Assembly: GCA_965197575.1 (NCBI GenBank)
Contig: OZ240214.1
Location: forward strand, 3,472,001 to 3,536,000
DNA: 64,000 nucleotides
Reading direction: 5' to 3'
Source: VXOI01 sp965197575
Lineage (GTDB): Bacteria > Chloroflexota > Dehalococcoidia > Lucifugimonadales > UBA3495
Shown: piece after piece, positions 46,876 through 54,897 of the stretch
How the letters are laid out: every line of letters starts with the position of its first letter
Position numbering within the stretch: the stretch's first letter is position 1
Made by a program: the position numbers and the translations under genes
The notes under the pieces: generated by a model
Database searches by the model: none
What the model saw: the letters and a program-made list of their open reading frames with translations, nothing else
What the model was told of the DNA's origin: nothing

Positions 46876-47337
46876 CTACAGACGCTCCAGCAACTTTGCA
46901 ATCTGATCGGTGTGGTTCATGTCGGGTTCCCACTCGCAGATCACACCGTGTTCGTCGATGACGACTGCGGGCCTTTTCCCGTCTGACGGGTCTTTGACGT
47001 ACCTCTCTCCATCGAGAGCGGACATGCCCAGCTCAATGCCTACTCGTCGATCAGGGTCGTTCAGGACCGCGAACGGAAGCTGCTCTTTCTCGACCCACTG
47101 GCGTGCAGCATCCAAGCTTCCGTCATGGATTCCGAACAGCACGACGTTCTTCTCGGTGAACTCGGCAGCATGCTCTCGGTACCCAAGAGCCATGCGGGTT
47201 CAGTTACCACCGCCCGGACTCGTGAAGAAGTACAGCAGGACCTTTTGTCCGCGAAGACTGCTAAGGGATATCGTCCGTCCATCGCTGGACTGAAGTGTGA
47301 AATCGGAAATCGTCTTCCCGATGTAAGTTTCCATCAT
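46876..47337 (-). CDS. Peroxiredoxin with in-frame TGA (probable selenoprotein)
   Basis: Reading through one TGA gives a 153-residue peroxiredoxin of the Bcp/redoxin type. The start ATG at 47337 follows AAGG; SDFTLQSSDGRTISLSSLRG and QKVLLYFFTSPGGGN lead to the TGA at codon 46 (47200-47202), followed by TRMALGYREHAAEF. Aligned to FYPxxxTPGCTRQAxGFRDH of known peroxiredoxins, the TGA falls exactly on the peroxidatic cysteine. Downstream: VLFGIHDGSLDAARQWVEKE, LPFAVLNDPDRRVGIELG and RPAVVIDEHGVICEWEP, all intact. A SECIS-like hairpin starts four bases after the TGA. It would reduce peroxides with selenocysteine. Stop-free conservation on both sides argues against a dead gene. Confidence 0.82.
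47168..47202 (-). promoter_or_regulatory. Bacterial SECIS-like hairpin after the TGA
   Basis: On the mRNA strand, after TGA and four bases, GCATGGCTCT pairs with AGAGCATGC over nine base pairs with one bulged G; the loop is TGGGTACCG. The first loop G is 16 bases after the TGA, within the spacing known for bacterial SECIS elements, which need a G at the top of a short stem for SelB binding. The hairpin is coding sequence as well. Confidence 0.7.
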
Positions 47338-47544
47338 TGCCATCCTTTCCGGTGAGACTTAATAGAACCGACGCACGCATGCCAGAACCGTTCTCCATGC
47401 AGTAGCTGGGCTGCACGGAGTCTAGGCGTTTCTCACCGCCGAGGCACGCCTAGCTACGCACGTCCGCTCGGGCGGCGAAGTGGGTAGCGCATCCTCTTGC
47501 GCCAGGACGTCTGTAGGTCCCAGGCGCCCAGCCGGGCCGCGCCC

Positions 47545-47775
47545 CTAGCTGAGCATCGTCGTGTAGCGAGTGAAATCAACCGGCGCGAGGCCGGATTGCG
47601 AGCGCAGACGCGTCAGGAATCGCAGGATCTCCCGCCGTAGGGCGACGCCGTCGCGCGCGAGTCCACGAAGGTAGAGGCCGCCTGCAGCGGGGTCACCCGT
47701 TGCAATCTCCACGCCTGAATCGTCTACGGAGTACTTGTTGGGTCCGCTTGGTCCACCGGCGACGCTGTTTGACAT
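47545..47775 (-). CDS. Small hypothetical protein
   Basis: 76 residues with a disordered start (SNSVAGGPSGPNKYSVDDSG) and a basic helix (GVALRREILRFLTRLRSQSG). It looks protein-like in composition but has no recognisable domain, no Cys and no clear operon partner. Low support. Confidence 0.35.
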   Translation of the reverse strand: MSNSVAGGPSGPNKYSVDDSGVEIATGDPAAGGLYLRGLARDGVALRREILRFLTRLRSQSGLAPVDFTRYTTMLS

Positions 47776-47932
47776 TATAGGGGCGCTGATGTGTGAGCGC
47801 TCCTATAAGCACCACCGAACTGGACAAAATCAAGAACCCTTACCCTGAGGTTCCTTCTGGATCTGTGGTCAGGCCCTCACCCCGACCCGCCTGGCGAGGG
47901 CTTGCCAAGGACATAGAACACCGGACCGGTGG

Positions 47933-48349
47933 TCACGCCTCCACCGGCTCCGGCCCCTCGCCCCTGGGCATCCGGTAGCCCACCCTCGGCTCGGTGTGGA
48001 TGTAGTCGGGATGGTCCGCGTCGTCGCCCAGCTTGCGGCTGAGCCGCTTCACCACGTTGCGGACCAGTCCTGGTTCGCCGGCCCTCTCCGGGCCCCAGAT
48101 CCGTTGCAGCAACTGGTCGTGGGTCAACACTCGCCCGGCGTTGACCGAAAGCTGGCGGAGCAGCTCGTACTCGGTGACGGTCAACGTTACCGGACTCCCG
48201 GCCACGCTCACCCGGCGTCCGGCGTAGTCGACCTCCAGGTCTCCCAGCAGAAAGGGTCCGGGTGGATCGGCCTCAGGGGGCGCGGCCCGCTTCACCTCCT
48301 TAAGGATGTTGAATTCCCGCATTGTTTGCCTTGTTGTCCTGCATGTCAT
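47933..48349 (-). CDS. OmpR/PhoB-type winged-helix regulator without receiver
   Basis: 138 residues from the ATG that overlaps the previous stop (ATGA, 48346-48349). After a short N-terminus, FLLGDLEVDYAGRRVSVAGS begins a complete OmpR-type DNA-binding domain: LTVTEYELLRQLSVNAGRVL, THDQLLQRIWG, VRNVVKRLSRKLGDDADHPD and YIHTEPRVGYRMPRGEG. No receiver or sensor domain is attached. As last gene of a three-gene operon with two HEPN-like proteins it probably regulates that operon. Confidence 0.8.
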   Translation of the reverse strand: MTCRTTRQTMREFNILKEVKRAAPPEADPPGPFLLGDLEVDYAGRRVSVAGSPVTLTVTEYELLRQLSVNAGRVLTHDQLLQRIWGPERAGEPGLVRNVVKRLSRKLGDDADHPDYIHTEPRVGYRMPRGEGPEPVEA

Positions 48350-48729
48350 CCGCCGCGGGGGTTGCTCCTTATCTCTCCGAGCAGTTCGCGGGTTGCCCTT
48401 TCCGTGCTGGACATGCACTGGTTCAGTGTCTGCTCCCTTAGGTCTTGGCGATAGAAATGGGCGTGGAGTCGTTCCGCTTGTCCGAACTGGGCTCTCCAGT
48501 CTCTGCTCCCTATGTTTCCTGTCAGGAGGGGTGCCGTCGTCCTCAGTTCCCGGTGCCTCCGATTGGGCCATCCGTGGTTCTCCGCGACTGCGATCATCGC
48601 GTTGGCGAAGGCTCCCCACATGAGCTCGGCGGATGCCACCCTGTCCCCTCTGGCGTTGAGTTCCTGCGCCGTGCGGAGCAGTCTTTCTACGACCGCTGCC
48701 TTTGCTTCTCCTGCGCCTGGACTCACCAT
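48346..48729 (-). CDS. HEPN-like helical protein (small)
   Basis: 127 residues. RTAQELNARGDRVASAELMW then GAFANAMIAVAENHGWPNRR and a following helix resemble the HEPN/PaREP1-type bundle; the same pattern appears in the upstream gene (GQTTEAARELTHAVVCMVAA). The typical Rx4-6H RNase motif is not obvious. Start and stop both overlap neighbours, so all three genes are tightly coupled. HEPN proteins often act as RNases in toxin-antitoxin or defence systems, but that is inference here. Confidence 0.55.
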   Translation of the reverse strand: MVSPGAGEAKAAVVERLLRTAQELNARGDRVASAELMWGAFANAMIAVAENHGWPNRRHRELRTTAPLLTGNIGSRDWRAQFGQAERLHAHFYRQDLREQTLNQCMSSTERATRELLGEIRSNPRGG

Positions 48730-49433
48730 TTCCGTCCTGAGAGTTCCTTTATCAGGTTGATCGCCAGTTCAGCGTAGTACCGGGCGTCTGCCTCCGCCTC
48801 CTCGGGGGTGCGGTCCATCGGGTCGTACATCAGCAGGTCCGGGAATCCCACGCTTGCTCCGTAGGCGTTGGTCAGGTCCACGCCCTTGTCCGGCGCGTTG
48901 AGGATCAGGCTGTAGGTGTCGGAGGGTTGTTTCGGCATCGCGCCGGCGGCGAGTGCCGTTATGGCGTCGTGTATCTGCTCGTCACCGGCGTGGGGCCATC
49001 CCTGCATGGCCGCTGTTGCCGCCACCATGCAGACCACCGCGTGGGTCAGCTCCCGGGCAGCTTCCGTTGTCTGCCCATCCCTGAACAGGGTATCGGCCTT
49101 TCCCCAGTGTTCTTGGGCTGCCAGGCTGGCCTCTTCCTGGATCACGTCCTGCCACATGCCCGTGAGTGGGGTTGCGAAGGATTCGGATATATTCCCCTCT
49201 CTTTGTCTGATGAATCTCGATGTTGCGATCTCGGCCAGTTTCCCCTGTCCCAGCATATCCGGGATCGCTGTATCCAGCGAATCGTAGATGGGGTAATGGG
49301 CTTCCTCCCTGTCCAGCCTTGCCTTCAGGTTCTCTCTGAACCGCTCTGCATCCTCGGGGGAGAGGCTGCCGTGTGCCTTTGTGAGGGCTGCGATGCCCAC
49401 TCGTTCCGCCAACTCGATTATTGATTCTCTCAC
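48723..49433 (-). CDS. HEPN-like helical protein (large), operon start
   Basis: 236 residues: an N-terminal helical part (IIELAERVGIAALTKAHGSL, ARLDREEAHYPIYDSLDTAI), a middle HEPN-like bundle (WGKADTLFRDGQTTEAAREL, AATAAMQGWPHAGDEQIHDA) and a C-terminal part with acidic patches (YDPMDRTPEEAEADARYYAE). Its stop overlaps the start of the next gene within ATGGTGA. No exact family recognised. It lies 40 bases upstream of nothing on its own strand other than the broken integrase, so the operon begins here. Confidence 0.5.
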   Translation of the reverse strand: MRESIIELAERVGIAALTKAHGSLSPEDAERFRENLKARLDREEAHYPIYDSLDTAIPDMLGQGKLAEIATSRFIRQREGNISESFATPLTGMWQDVIQEEASLAAQEHWGKADTLFRDGQTTEAARELTHAVVCMVAATAAMQGWPHAGDEQIHDAITALAAGAMPKQPSDTYSLILNAPDKGVDLTNAYGASVGFPDLLMYDPMDRTPEEAEADARYYAELAINLIKELSGRKW

Positions 49434-49473
49434 TGCCGTCCTCCGTCCTCGTGTGTCGGCTGAGGCCTTCCCA

Positions 49474-50583
49474 TTATGGGCGGGGTTTAAGACCTGGAAT
49501 GTTACGACGCTCTGGACCCCCCAGCCCTCCCCGGTAGTACTGGGCCACGGCCCCCCTGCCGGCGGCCTGGGCCTCGGTGTATCGGGCGGGCATGGTGGGG
49601 CTGTCCCAGCGCCCGGCGGTCATCAGCTCCGGCAGCTCCGCTCCCGCGGCGCTCAGGTCCTGGGCCATGCCCACCCTCATGGAATGGCCGCTGAACCCCT
49701 CACCTAACCCCGCTATCTTCGTCGCTGCCTTGACTCTCCGGCTGATCTGGCTGGCCGACAGGTTGAAGACGCTGGCGCCCGGGTCGATCACCGCCTCCTC
49801 CGGACGGATGGCCAGCAGAACCTCCACGGCCCCGGGGCCCAAATAGAGCGCCGTCCCCTCCGCCGCCTGGTCCGTCTTCGACCGGGCCACGTGCAGCCGG
49901 CCGGAACCGTCGGCGTGGAACTCCACGTCGCCCCAGCGGAGAGCTGACGCTTCGGAACGGCGGAGCAGGCTGTCCCGCATGACCTAGATGAGGGCCAGGT
50001 CCACCAGGGCGCGACGCTCGGCCGTCTCCCCCCGCTCCCGCCAGCGCCTCCCGTTGTGGTGCTCCCTGGGGGTTCGGACCGTGGCCCGCACCGCGGCCAG
50101 GGCCTCGGCGGTGAGCGGGACCGCCTGCCGCCGGGGCCGTCCGTGTCCCCGGGCGAGGCGTTTCAGGGTGGCCCTGACCAGTGGCCGCTCGGTGGGGTCG
50201 GGTTGGCCGTCCAGCTTGTAGTTGGCGGCGATGGCGGCCAGATAGATGCGGGCGGTGGCCAGCGTCCGGCCCTGCAGCTCCACCAGATCCTCGAGGAACC
50301 TCGCCACGATGCGGGGAGCCGCCGGCAGGGTGGGGACGCCCTGCTCCTCGCACCAGCGGGAGAAGTGCCGCCAGGCGGCCCCGTAGGTCCTCCGGGTGCT
50401 GGGAGACCAGGTGCGAACCTGGGCCTCGGCGTCGGCCAGAACATCCTCGTCGGCCTGGGCGCGCTGGAGGGTGCCGGCCAGCGGCTCTCCCCCGGCTGGT
50501 GCCGACAGGGAGACCTCTTCAAGCACGTCATCAGCGGCAAGGAAGATGGGGAGGGGCGCCTGGAAGGGGCTCACCATGGTCAT
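49474..50583 (-). pseudogene. Tyrosine recombinase, split by an in-frame TAG
   Basis: Two halves in one frame are separated by a single TAG at 49984-49986. The N-terminal half has the SAM-like DNA-binding domain (WSPSTRRTYGAAWRHFSRWC, RTLATARIYLAAIAANYKLD). The C-terminal half carries the catalytic set: Arg in RDSLLRRSEASALRWGDVEF, Lys in VARSKTDQ, HSMRVGMAQDLSAAG and the final Tyr region TMPARYTEAQAAGRG. Without the stop it is a full 369-residue integrase. The start nearly abuts a broken zinc-ribbon gene, as in the cassette at 23.5 kb. Probably inactive. Confidence 0.85.
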
Positions 50584-50610
50584 GCTCCTGGAGATTGGCG
50601 TATCCCGGCG

Positions 50611-50813
50611 TTACCAGCCCCACTGCCCGCAGTGAGGGCGTGGCCGTCGGACCACCCTGCGCCATGCGACGCCGCCCTTGGCGGTGATCGCCTGCGGCAG
50701 TGGAGACACCGGCCCTGGTAGTCGTTATGGTCGGCCAGGTCCTCGGCGGCCAGCTCCAGGCAGTTGTCGCACCCGGCCACGGCCTCGGGCCCGTCGGTCC
50801 AGTGTGTTCCCAC
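50611..50813 (-). pseudogene. Zinc-ribbon homologue beside the tyrosine recombinase, frameshifted
   Basis: From a GTG start: CDNCLELAAEDLADHNDYQG, RCLHC, then after a one-base loss AKGGVAWRRVVRRPRPHCG and GQWGW before the stop. This is the homologue of the 63-residue protein at 23500. The last cysteine pair has lost its first Cys (RPHC). The upstream minus strand near 50880-51000 encodes another partial protein with an in-frame TAA (MRVLVIPAHRSHAAAMT, then LAGEQAERLKAALREMDARM). Confidence 0.65.
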
Positions 50814-51159
50814 GGGGTCCTCTCAGCAGAGGGGACTTCCCCCGGCCCGTAGTGGACGGCGTACCCCATCCTGGCGTCCATCTCCCTGAGGGCGGCCTTC
50901 AGCCGCTCCGCCTGCTCTCCGGCGAGGGGAGCGTCTTACGTCATGGCGGCGGCGTGGGACCGGTGGGCTGGGATTACCAGGACCCGCATCCCGTCGGGGG
51001 TCATTGTCCAGATGGCCAGGGCCGCGCTCCTGCGGTCCCGTCCCTCCCATCATACAGTGCGACCGGCCCCAGGGGCCGAAAAAGAATGCGCGTAAAGTGT
51101 ATTTAACGTGCAAGCCACGAGATTCTCCGGGCGTGCTGAAGAAGTTTCAGGAGGCCGTT

Positions 51160-51636
51160 ATGACCGCCAGCCCCCGGCCCCTCTGCGACTGCCCCAAGCC
51201 CTGCGCCTGCTACGCCGAGGGCTATACCGCCGGAAAGGACAAGGCGTACTTCGAGGTGTTGGCCTGCCTCGAGGGAACGCCCCACGCCGAGGGCTGCTGG
51301 AGCGCCATTCCATGTCGGGCGCGGCAGTCCTGGGCAGTCAGCACTGCCACCGCCCCAAAGGATCGCTGGCTCATACCCCTCATTCCAGCCACCGGGCGGC
51401 TCGCCCCGGGTGGACCTCTCCACCATGGTGCTGCTGGATCAGCGGCCCTGCCGCATGACCGCCGAGTCCGGAGCGCCAGCCCGGGCCAGAGCCACCCGGC
51501 CGACATGGCTGGAAACAGCCCTGTTTACAGCCATGGCTGTAAATACCCACTCCCTGTAGCTGAGAGGGTGGCTGGAAACCCCAGTTGCAACGCCTCTGGC
51601 AGAATGCAATACTTCAGGCATTCCAGCCAGGGGTGA
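51160..51636 (+). CDS. Small Cys-rich CDCP protein, copy 2
   Basis: The ATG follows AGGAGG by five bases. The first ~60 residues hold the conserved block: RPLCDCPKPCACYAEGY, then AGKDKAYFEVLACLEGTPHA, EGC and PCRARQ. The frame continues to 158 residues through low-complexity sequence that overlaps a perfect palindrome at 51524-51543, so the natural protein may be shorter than the frame. The stop lies just before a serine recombinase, whose start is six bases later. Eight cysteines suggest metal binding. Family not recognised; see findings. Confidence 0.6.
   Translation: MTASPRPLCDCPKPCACYAEGYTAGKDKAYFEVLACLEGTPHAEGCWSAIPCRARQSWAVSTATAPKDRWLIPLIPATGRLAPGGPLHHGAAGSAALPHDRRVRSASPGQSHPADMAGNSPVYSHGCKYPLPVAERVAGNPSCNASGRMQYFRHSSQG
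51524..51543. promoter_or_regulatory. 20-bp perfect palindrome before the recombinase
   Basis: TTTACAGCCA followed directly by its complement TGGCTGTAAA. Related half-sites (TGGCTGGAAAC) stand on both sides. About 100 bases upstream of the serine recombinase, it fits an operator or a crossover/res subsite. Confidence 0.5.
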
Positions 51637-51642
51637 AGTGGG

Positions 51643-52203
51643 ATGACCCTCTACGGTTACGCCAGGGTCTCGGTCAGAGAGCCGGAGGACAAGAATCTGG
51701 ACCTGCAGGTGGAGCGGCTGGTCCGCGCCGGCTGTGCCATGGGCAACATTCGGGGCGAGGAGGCCAGCGGGGCCAAGGACGACCGCGGCGGCCTCCTGGA
51801 ACTGCTGGACCTGGTGGTCGAGGGGGACACCCTGGTGGTCACCCACATCGACCGGCTCTCCAGGGGGCTGACCTACGGGCTGCAGGTGATCGAGGGCCTG
51901 CACCATGCGGGAGTGGAGTTCCGTTCCCTGTCGGAGGACTTCGACACGGCCACGGCCAACGGCAAGCTCCAGCTCGCGATGGTGCTTGCCTTCGGCGAGT
52001 GGTGGCGGAATTCGATCAGGGAGCGCTCGGTCGCAGGCCAAGCCAAGGCGCGGACCGAGGGCCGTTTCCTCGGCAGACGGCCCAGCCTGACCCAACAGCA
52101 GCGGGAATACATCAGGGAGGAGCGGTCGAGGGGAGTGAGCCAGCGGCAACTGGCCAAGCGCCTGGAGGTCAGCCGCTGGACCATCCAACAGGTGAACGGA
52201 TAG
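51643..52203 (+). CDS. Serine recombinase (resolvase/invertase type) 2
   Basis: 186 residues: catalytic Ser in LYGYARVSVREPEDKNLDLQ, VVTHIDRLSRGLTYGLQVIE with the active-site Asp/Arg pair, an E helix (QLAMVLAFGEWWRNSIRERS) and a C-terminal helix-turn-helix (GVSQRQLAKRLEVSRWTIQQ). Complete and intact. It is diverged from the enzyme at 23696 and comes directly after a CDCP Cys-rich gene, so the pair recurs with the order reversed. A GGGGTGAAGTGGG stretch precedes the ATG. Confidence 0.9.
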   Translation: MTLYGYARVSVREPEDKNLDLQVERLVRAGCAMGNIRGEEASGAKDDRGGLLELLDLVVEGDTLVVTHIDRLSRGLTYGLQVIEGLHHAGVEFRSLSEDFDTATANGKLQLAMVLAFGEWWRNSIRERSVAGQAKARTEGRFLGRRPSLTQQQREYIREERSRGVSQRQLAKRLEVSRWTIQQVNG

Positions 52204-52758
52204 CGGTTGAGTGGGAATTGCAGTCTTCACTCGAATCCCGTGCGTAGTACAGGTGGGCCGCCATTACTCCACCACAGTGGCCCAATATCTCGGCGCCATT
52301 GACAGGAATTGCCGCCCGGCCCGCTCTCGCACTGCCCACCACCTCCTGGCAGACCGACGTCAGGCCGGGCCCCCGCTGTTCTCTGCTGCCATCTGCCCTG
52401 GGGGCATCCCGCCCCTGCGCTAAACCGGGGCCTCCATATCTCTCCTCAGTGGCCATCAGACCCCGCACTGGCGCAAATCCATCGGGGTCGGTGCCTCACA
52501 GCCCTCGCCCCTCATCCCACTCACTATGCTGCATCCCTTCGGTGGATTTGAGTCAAGACGAGCGGGAAACGCGGCACGTGACAACTTTAGGAAAGGCTCT
52601 GGTGATGTGAGTTTCCATCTTTCCTGCCACGCCATATTCGTATACCCTTTGCGAGATTGCTGGAGCAAATCACTCCTTTGCCGAGTAGTTGGTCGGCAAC
52701 TATCTGGCTTGAGCTGGCCATCTTGGTTTGATTTCGCTTATCTCTCGGAACAAACCCC
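52204..52758. other. No gene recognised
   Basis: About 550 bases without a supported frame; only short frames without ribosome sites. GC falls toward the right end, where the next gene starts. Confidence 0.4.
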
Positions 52759-53271
52759 TTGTCCGCACTGGTGACCAGATTGGAACCTTCAGTCATAGCC
52801 CCTTTGTTTGTTGGTGCGCCGGCAGTGGCCAGCGCGATCCTCGCCTACCTGCTGGGTCAACGTCGGATTTCCGTGGAACGAAAACGTACCTTATGTGCAG
52901 AAGCCATTGCCGACGCCCTGCAATGGCTGGAACTACCCTATCGAATTAGACGGCGACCGGACGACACATCACAAACGCTGACCGCTCTTGGCGACCGAAT
53001 CAATGACCTAAGAGAACGACTGCAGTTCCATGAGAAGTGGCTGAGGATCGAGGTTCCGCAGTCCGTCGAGAGCTATCAGCGTCTGGTCGGGGAGGTGAGA
53101 GCGGCTGCCGGGCAAGAAATAGAGGATGCTTGGAACGCCTCTCCAGCCCAAAGCGCCAGCGACATGAACATCGGCCAGTTGAGCATCACCAGGGATCTGG
53201 TCGACCCAGCTGTGGAGGCCTTCTCTGCGGAAGTGGTCAAAGCGCTTGCCTGGTGGCGGATACTGGGATAG
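52759..53271 (+). CDS. Hypothetical membrane-anchored protein
   Basis: 170 residues from a TTG (a GTG four codons on is an alternative). One N-terminal hydrophobic segment (VIAPLFVGAPAVASAILAYL) is followed by a cytoplasmic helical part (ERKRTLCAEAIADALQWLEL, DRINDLRERLQFHEKWLRIE). It ends 14 bases before the diguanylate-cyclase-like gene and is probably in one transcript with it. No family recognised. Confidence 0.55.
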   Translation: MSALVTRLEPSVIAPLFVGAPAVASAILAYLLGQRRISVERKRTLCAEAIADALQWLELPYRIRRRPDDTSQTLTALGDRINDLRERLQFHEKWLRIEVPQSVESYQRLVGEVRAAAGQEIEDAWNASPAQSASDMNIGQLSITRDLVDPAVEAFSAEVVKALAWWRILG

Positions 53272-53285
53272 CAGGAGGTACAGCC

Positions 53286-53954
53286 GTGCTGGACTTCAAC
53301 GTGACATTGAACCTTCTTCTATTCTTGGCTGTACTTGCCGGCGTTGGCTTGGTCGGCGCACTGGTTGTTGTTCTCCTGTACCGGCCCAAGATCCGCAAAC
53401 TGGAAGCGCTGATATACATTGACGATCTCACTCAGCTATTCGACAGCGCGGAGTTCCGTCGCCGATTGCCTCTGGAAATCAAAAGGACGAAGGAGATGTC
53501 TCAGCCTATTTCATTGGTGCTGCTGGACATCGACCATTTCAAAAGCGTGAACGACACCTACGGCTACAGAAACGGGGATTTGGTGTTGCGAGAGTTCGCC
53601 ATGCTACTCAAGTCGGGGATCAGGCACACGGATGTAGCTTTCCGGTACAAGCAGGGTGATGAGTTCGCGGTTTTAATGACCGGCACAGACACGTCCGGTG
53701 CTGTGCTGGTCATTCACAATTTGCGAAAAGAACTTGGTGACAACAAGTTTCGGGTTACAAATAACCGGGGAGTCAAAGAAAACGTGTCGCTTACCTTCTC
53801 CGCAGGGATAATCAGCCTGGATCTGGAAGCCGACACCGTCGAGACCTTTACGGAGCGGGCGGAACTCGCCCTGCGCGATGCTAAACGAGAGGTTGAACGG
53901 AGTCGCTCAAGCCTACATGAGTCATCCCGAATTTTGCGGGAGGGGATAGGTTAG
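53286..53954 (+). CDS. GGDEF-domain protein with altered signature
   Basis: 222 residues from a GTG seven bases after AGGAGG. One membrane helix (LLLFLAVLAGVGLVGALVVV) precedes a GGDEF domain: IDDLTQLFDSAEFRRRLPLE, LLDIDHFKSVNDTYGYRNGD with the metal Asp, and RYKQGDEFAVLMTGTD in place of GGDEF. The first Gly is Gln; cyclases with a changed first residue are sometimes active, so c-di-GMP synthesis is possible but uncertain. No EAL domain or inhibitory RxxD site is visible. Confidence 0.85.
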   Translation: MLDFNVTLNLLLFLAVLAGVGLVGALVVVLLYRPKIRKLEALIYIDDLTQLFDSAEFRRRLPLEIKRTKEMSQPISLVLLDIDHFKSVNDTYGYRNGDLVLREFAMLLKSGIRHTDVAFRYKQGDEFAVLMTGTDTSGAVLVIHNLRKELGDNKFRVTNNRGVKENVSLTFSAGIISLDLEADTVETFTERAELALRDAKREVERSRSSLHESSRILREGIG

Positions 53955-54655
53955 CCAGAGAGAGGAGAGAGCGGCGCGCAATCTGGAGAGCTGTATCGCG
54001 GCTTGGCGGTACCGCTCTCCTGTTCTGTGGCACCAGTACCGGAGTGGCCCAGCAGCGGGGTCAAGATAAGTAGGTGAACCGGCAACAATAATCAGCGCCA
54101 ACCTGCAAAAGTAGTTGACGTTAAACATCCCCAAGCTGGACGCCGGCGTGCTGTTCGTGCGGAGGCGTTTCGTCGAACCCGGGCCGTCCGCGCCGAGCGG
54201 CGTATACTGCTCGATCTTCCGGAGGGACGGAGAGCTTGGCCGACCTCAGAGATGATTCTGGACGCGGGGAGCCGGATGCGGGAAAAGTGGCCGAGGAAAG
54301 ACCTCTACGCCCACGTTCCGCCCTAGTGATTGACATTAGCTATTTTGCCGGCGGCCTCGCCCTGGAGCAAGGGCAGGATTCCCTCCTCCCACACTCTGTC
54401 GAAGAGATTGGGACGGGTGTGCCACCGGCGCTCTGTCTTGGTCTCTGACGGCAACGGCCCCCTCTGCCATTTCCGCGCCGACCGGACACTCATCCCGGCC
54501 ATGGCCCCCCGCCTCCTGTGTCTTTCCTCCCATACGTCCCTGCCTCAACAATGCGACTTCTCTGTCGGTCATCAATCCGGCGACTCCGTGCCGGATGATT
54601 TAACCCCTCCAGACCGGCAAAAATAGTCGCTCGAACCTGCAGGACTAATAGTCGT
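53955..54655. other. No gene recognised
   Basis: About 700 bases with no supported frame. CCTCCTCCCA-like and Pro-rich short frames are antisense or chance. Confidence 0.4.
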
Positions 54656-54775
54656 GGTTTCGTTTGCTTGTAGGTGATGGCCCATCATGGCATCCCCGCT
54701 GCGACAGTTACCACCATTAAAGGATGTCCTGAAATGGGTGCTATCGAGGGCCATCACCTACAAGCAAACGAAACC
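54656..54775. repeat. 120-bp element with 27-bp perfect inverted repeats
   Basis: The first 27 bases (from GGTTTCGTTTGCTTGTAGG) recur inverted and perfect at 54749-54775. The 66-bp centre has no frame. No target duplication is evident. A small MITE or a strong hairpin; it lies downstream of the leftward membrane gene at 54898. Confidence 0.7.
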
Positions 54776-54897
54776 TTCTGGCGTTCTGGTTCCTTGGGTT
54801 TCGAGCCCCTTTGCCAAGTGTCGGAAGCATTTGCCGTTGCTCTGGTTATACGAGCTCATACCTCCGCCTATAGGGTGTCTGACTTCCACCAGACTCA

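Noticed and set aside
49984..49986. TAG in the tyrosine recombinase as pyrrolysine or suppressed stop
   Set aside because: No sign of a pylT-like tRNA in the window, and the neighbouring genes show ordinary decay (frameshift, TAA).
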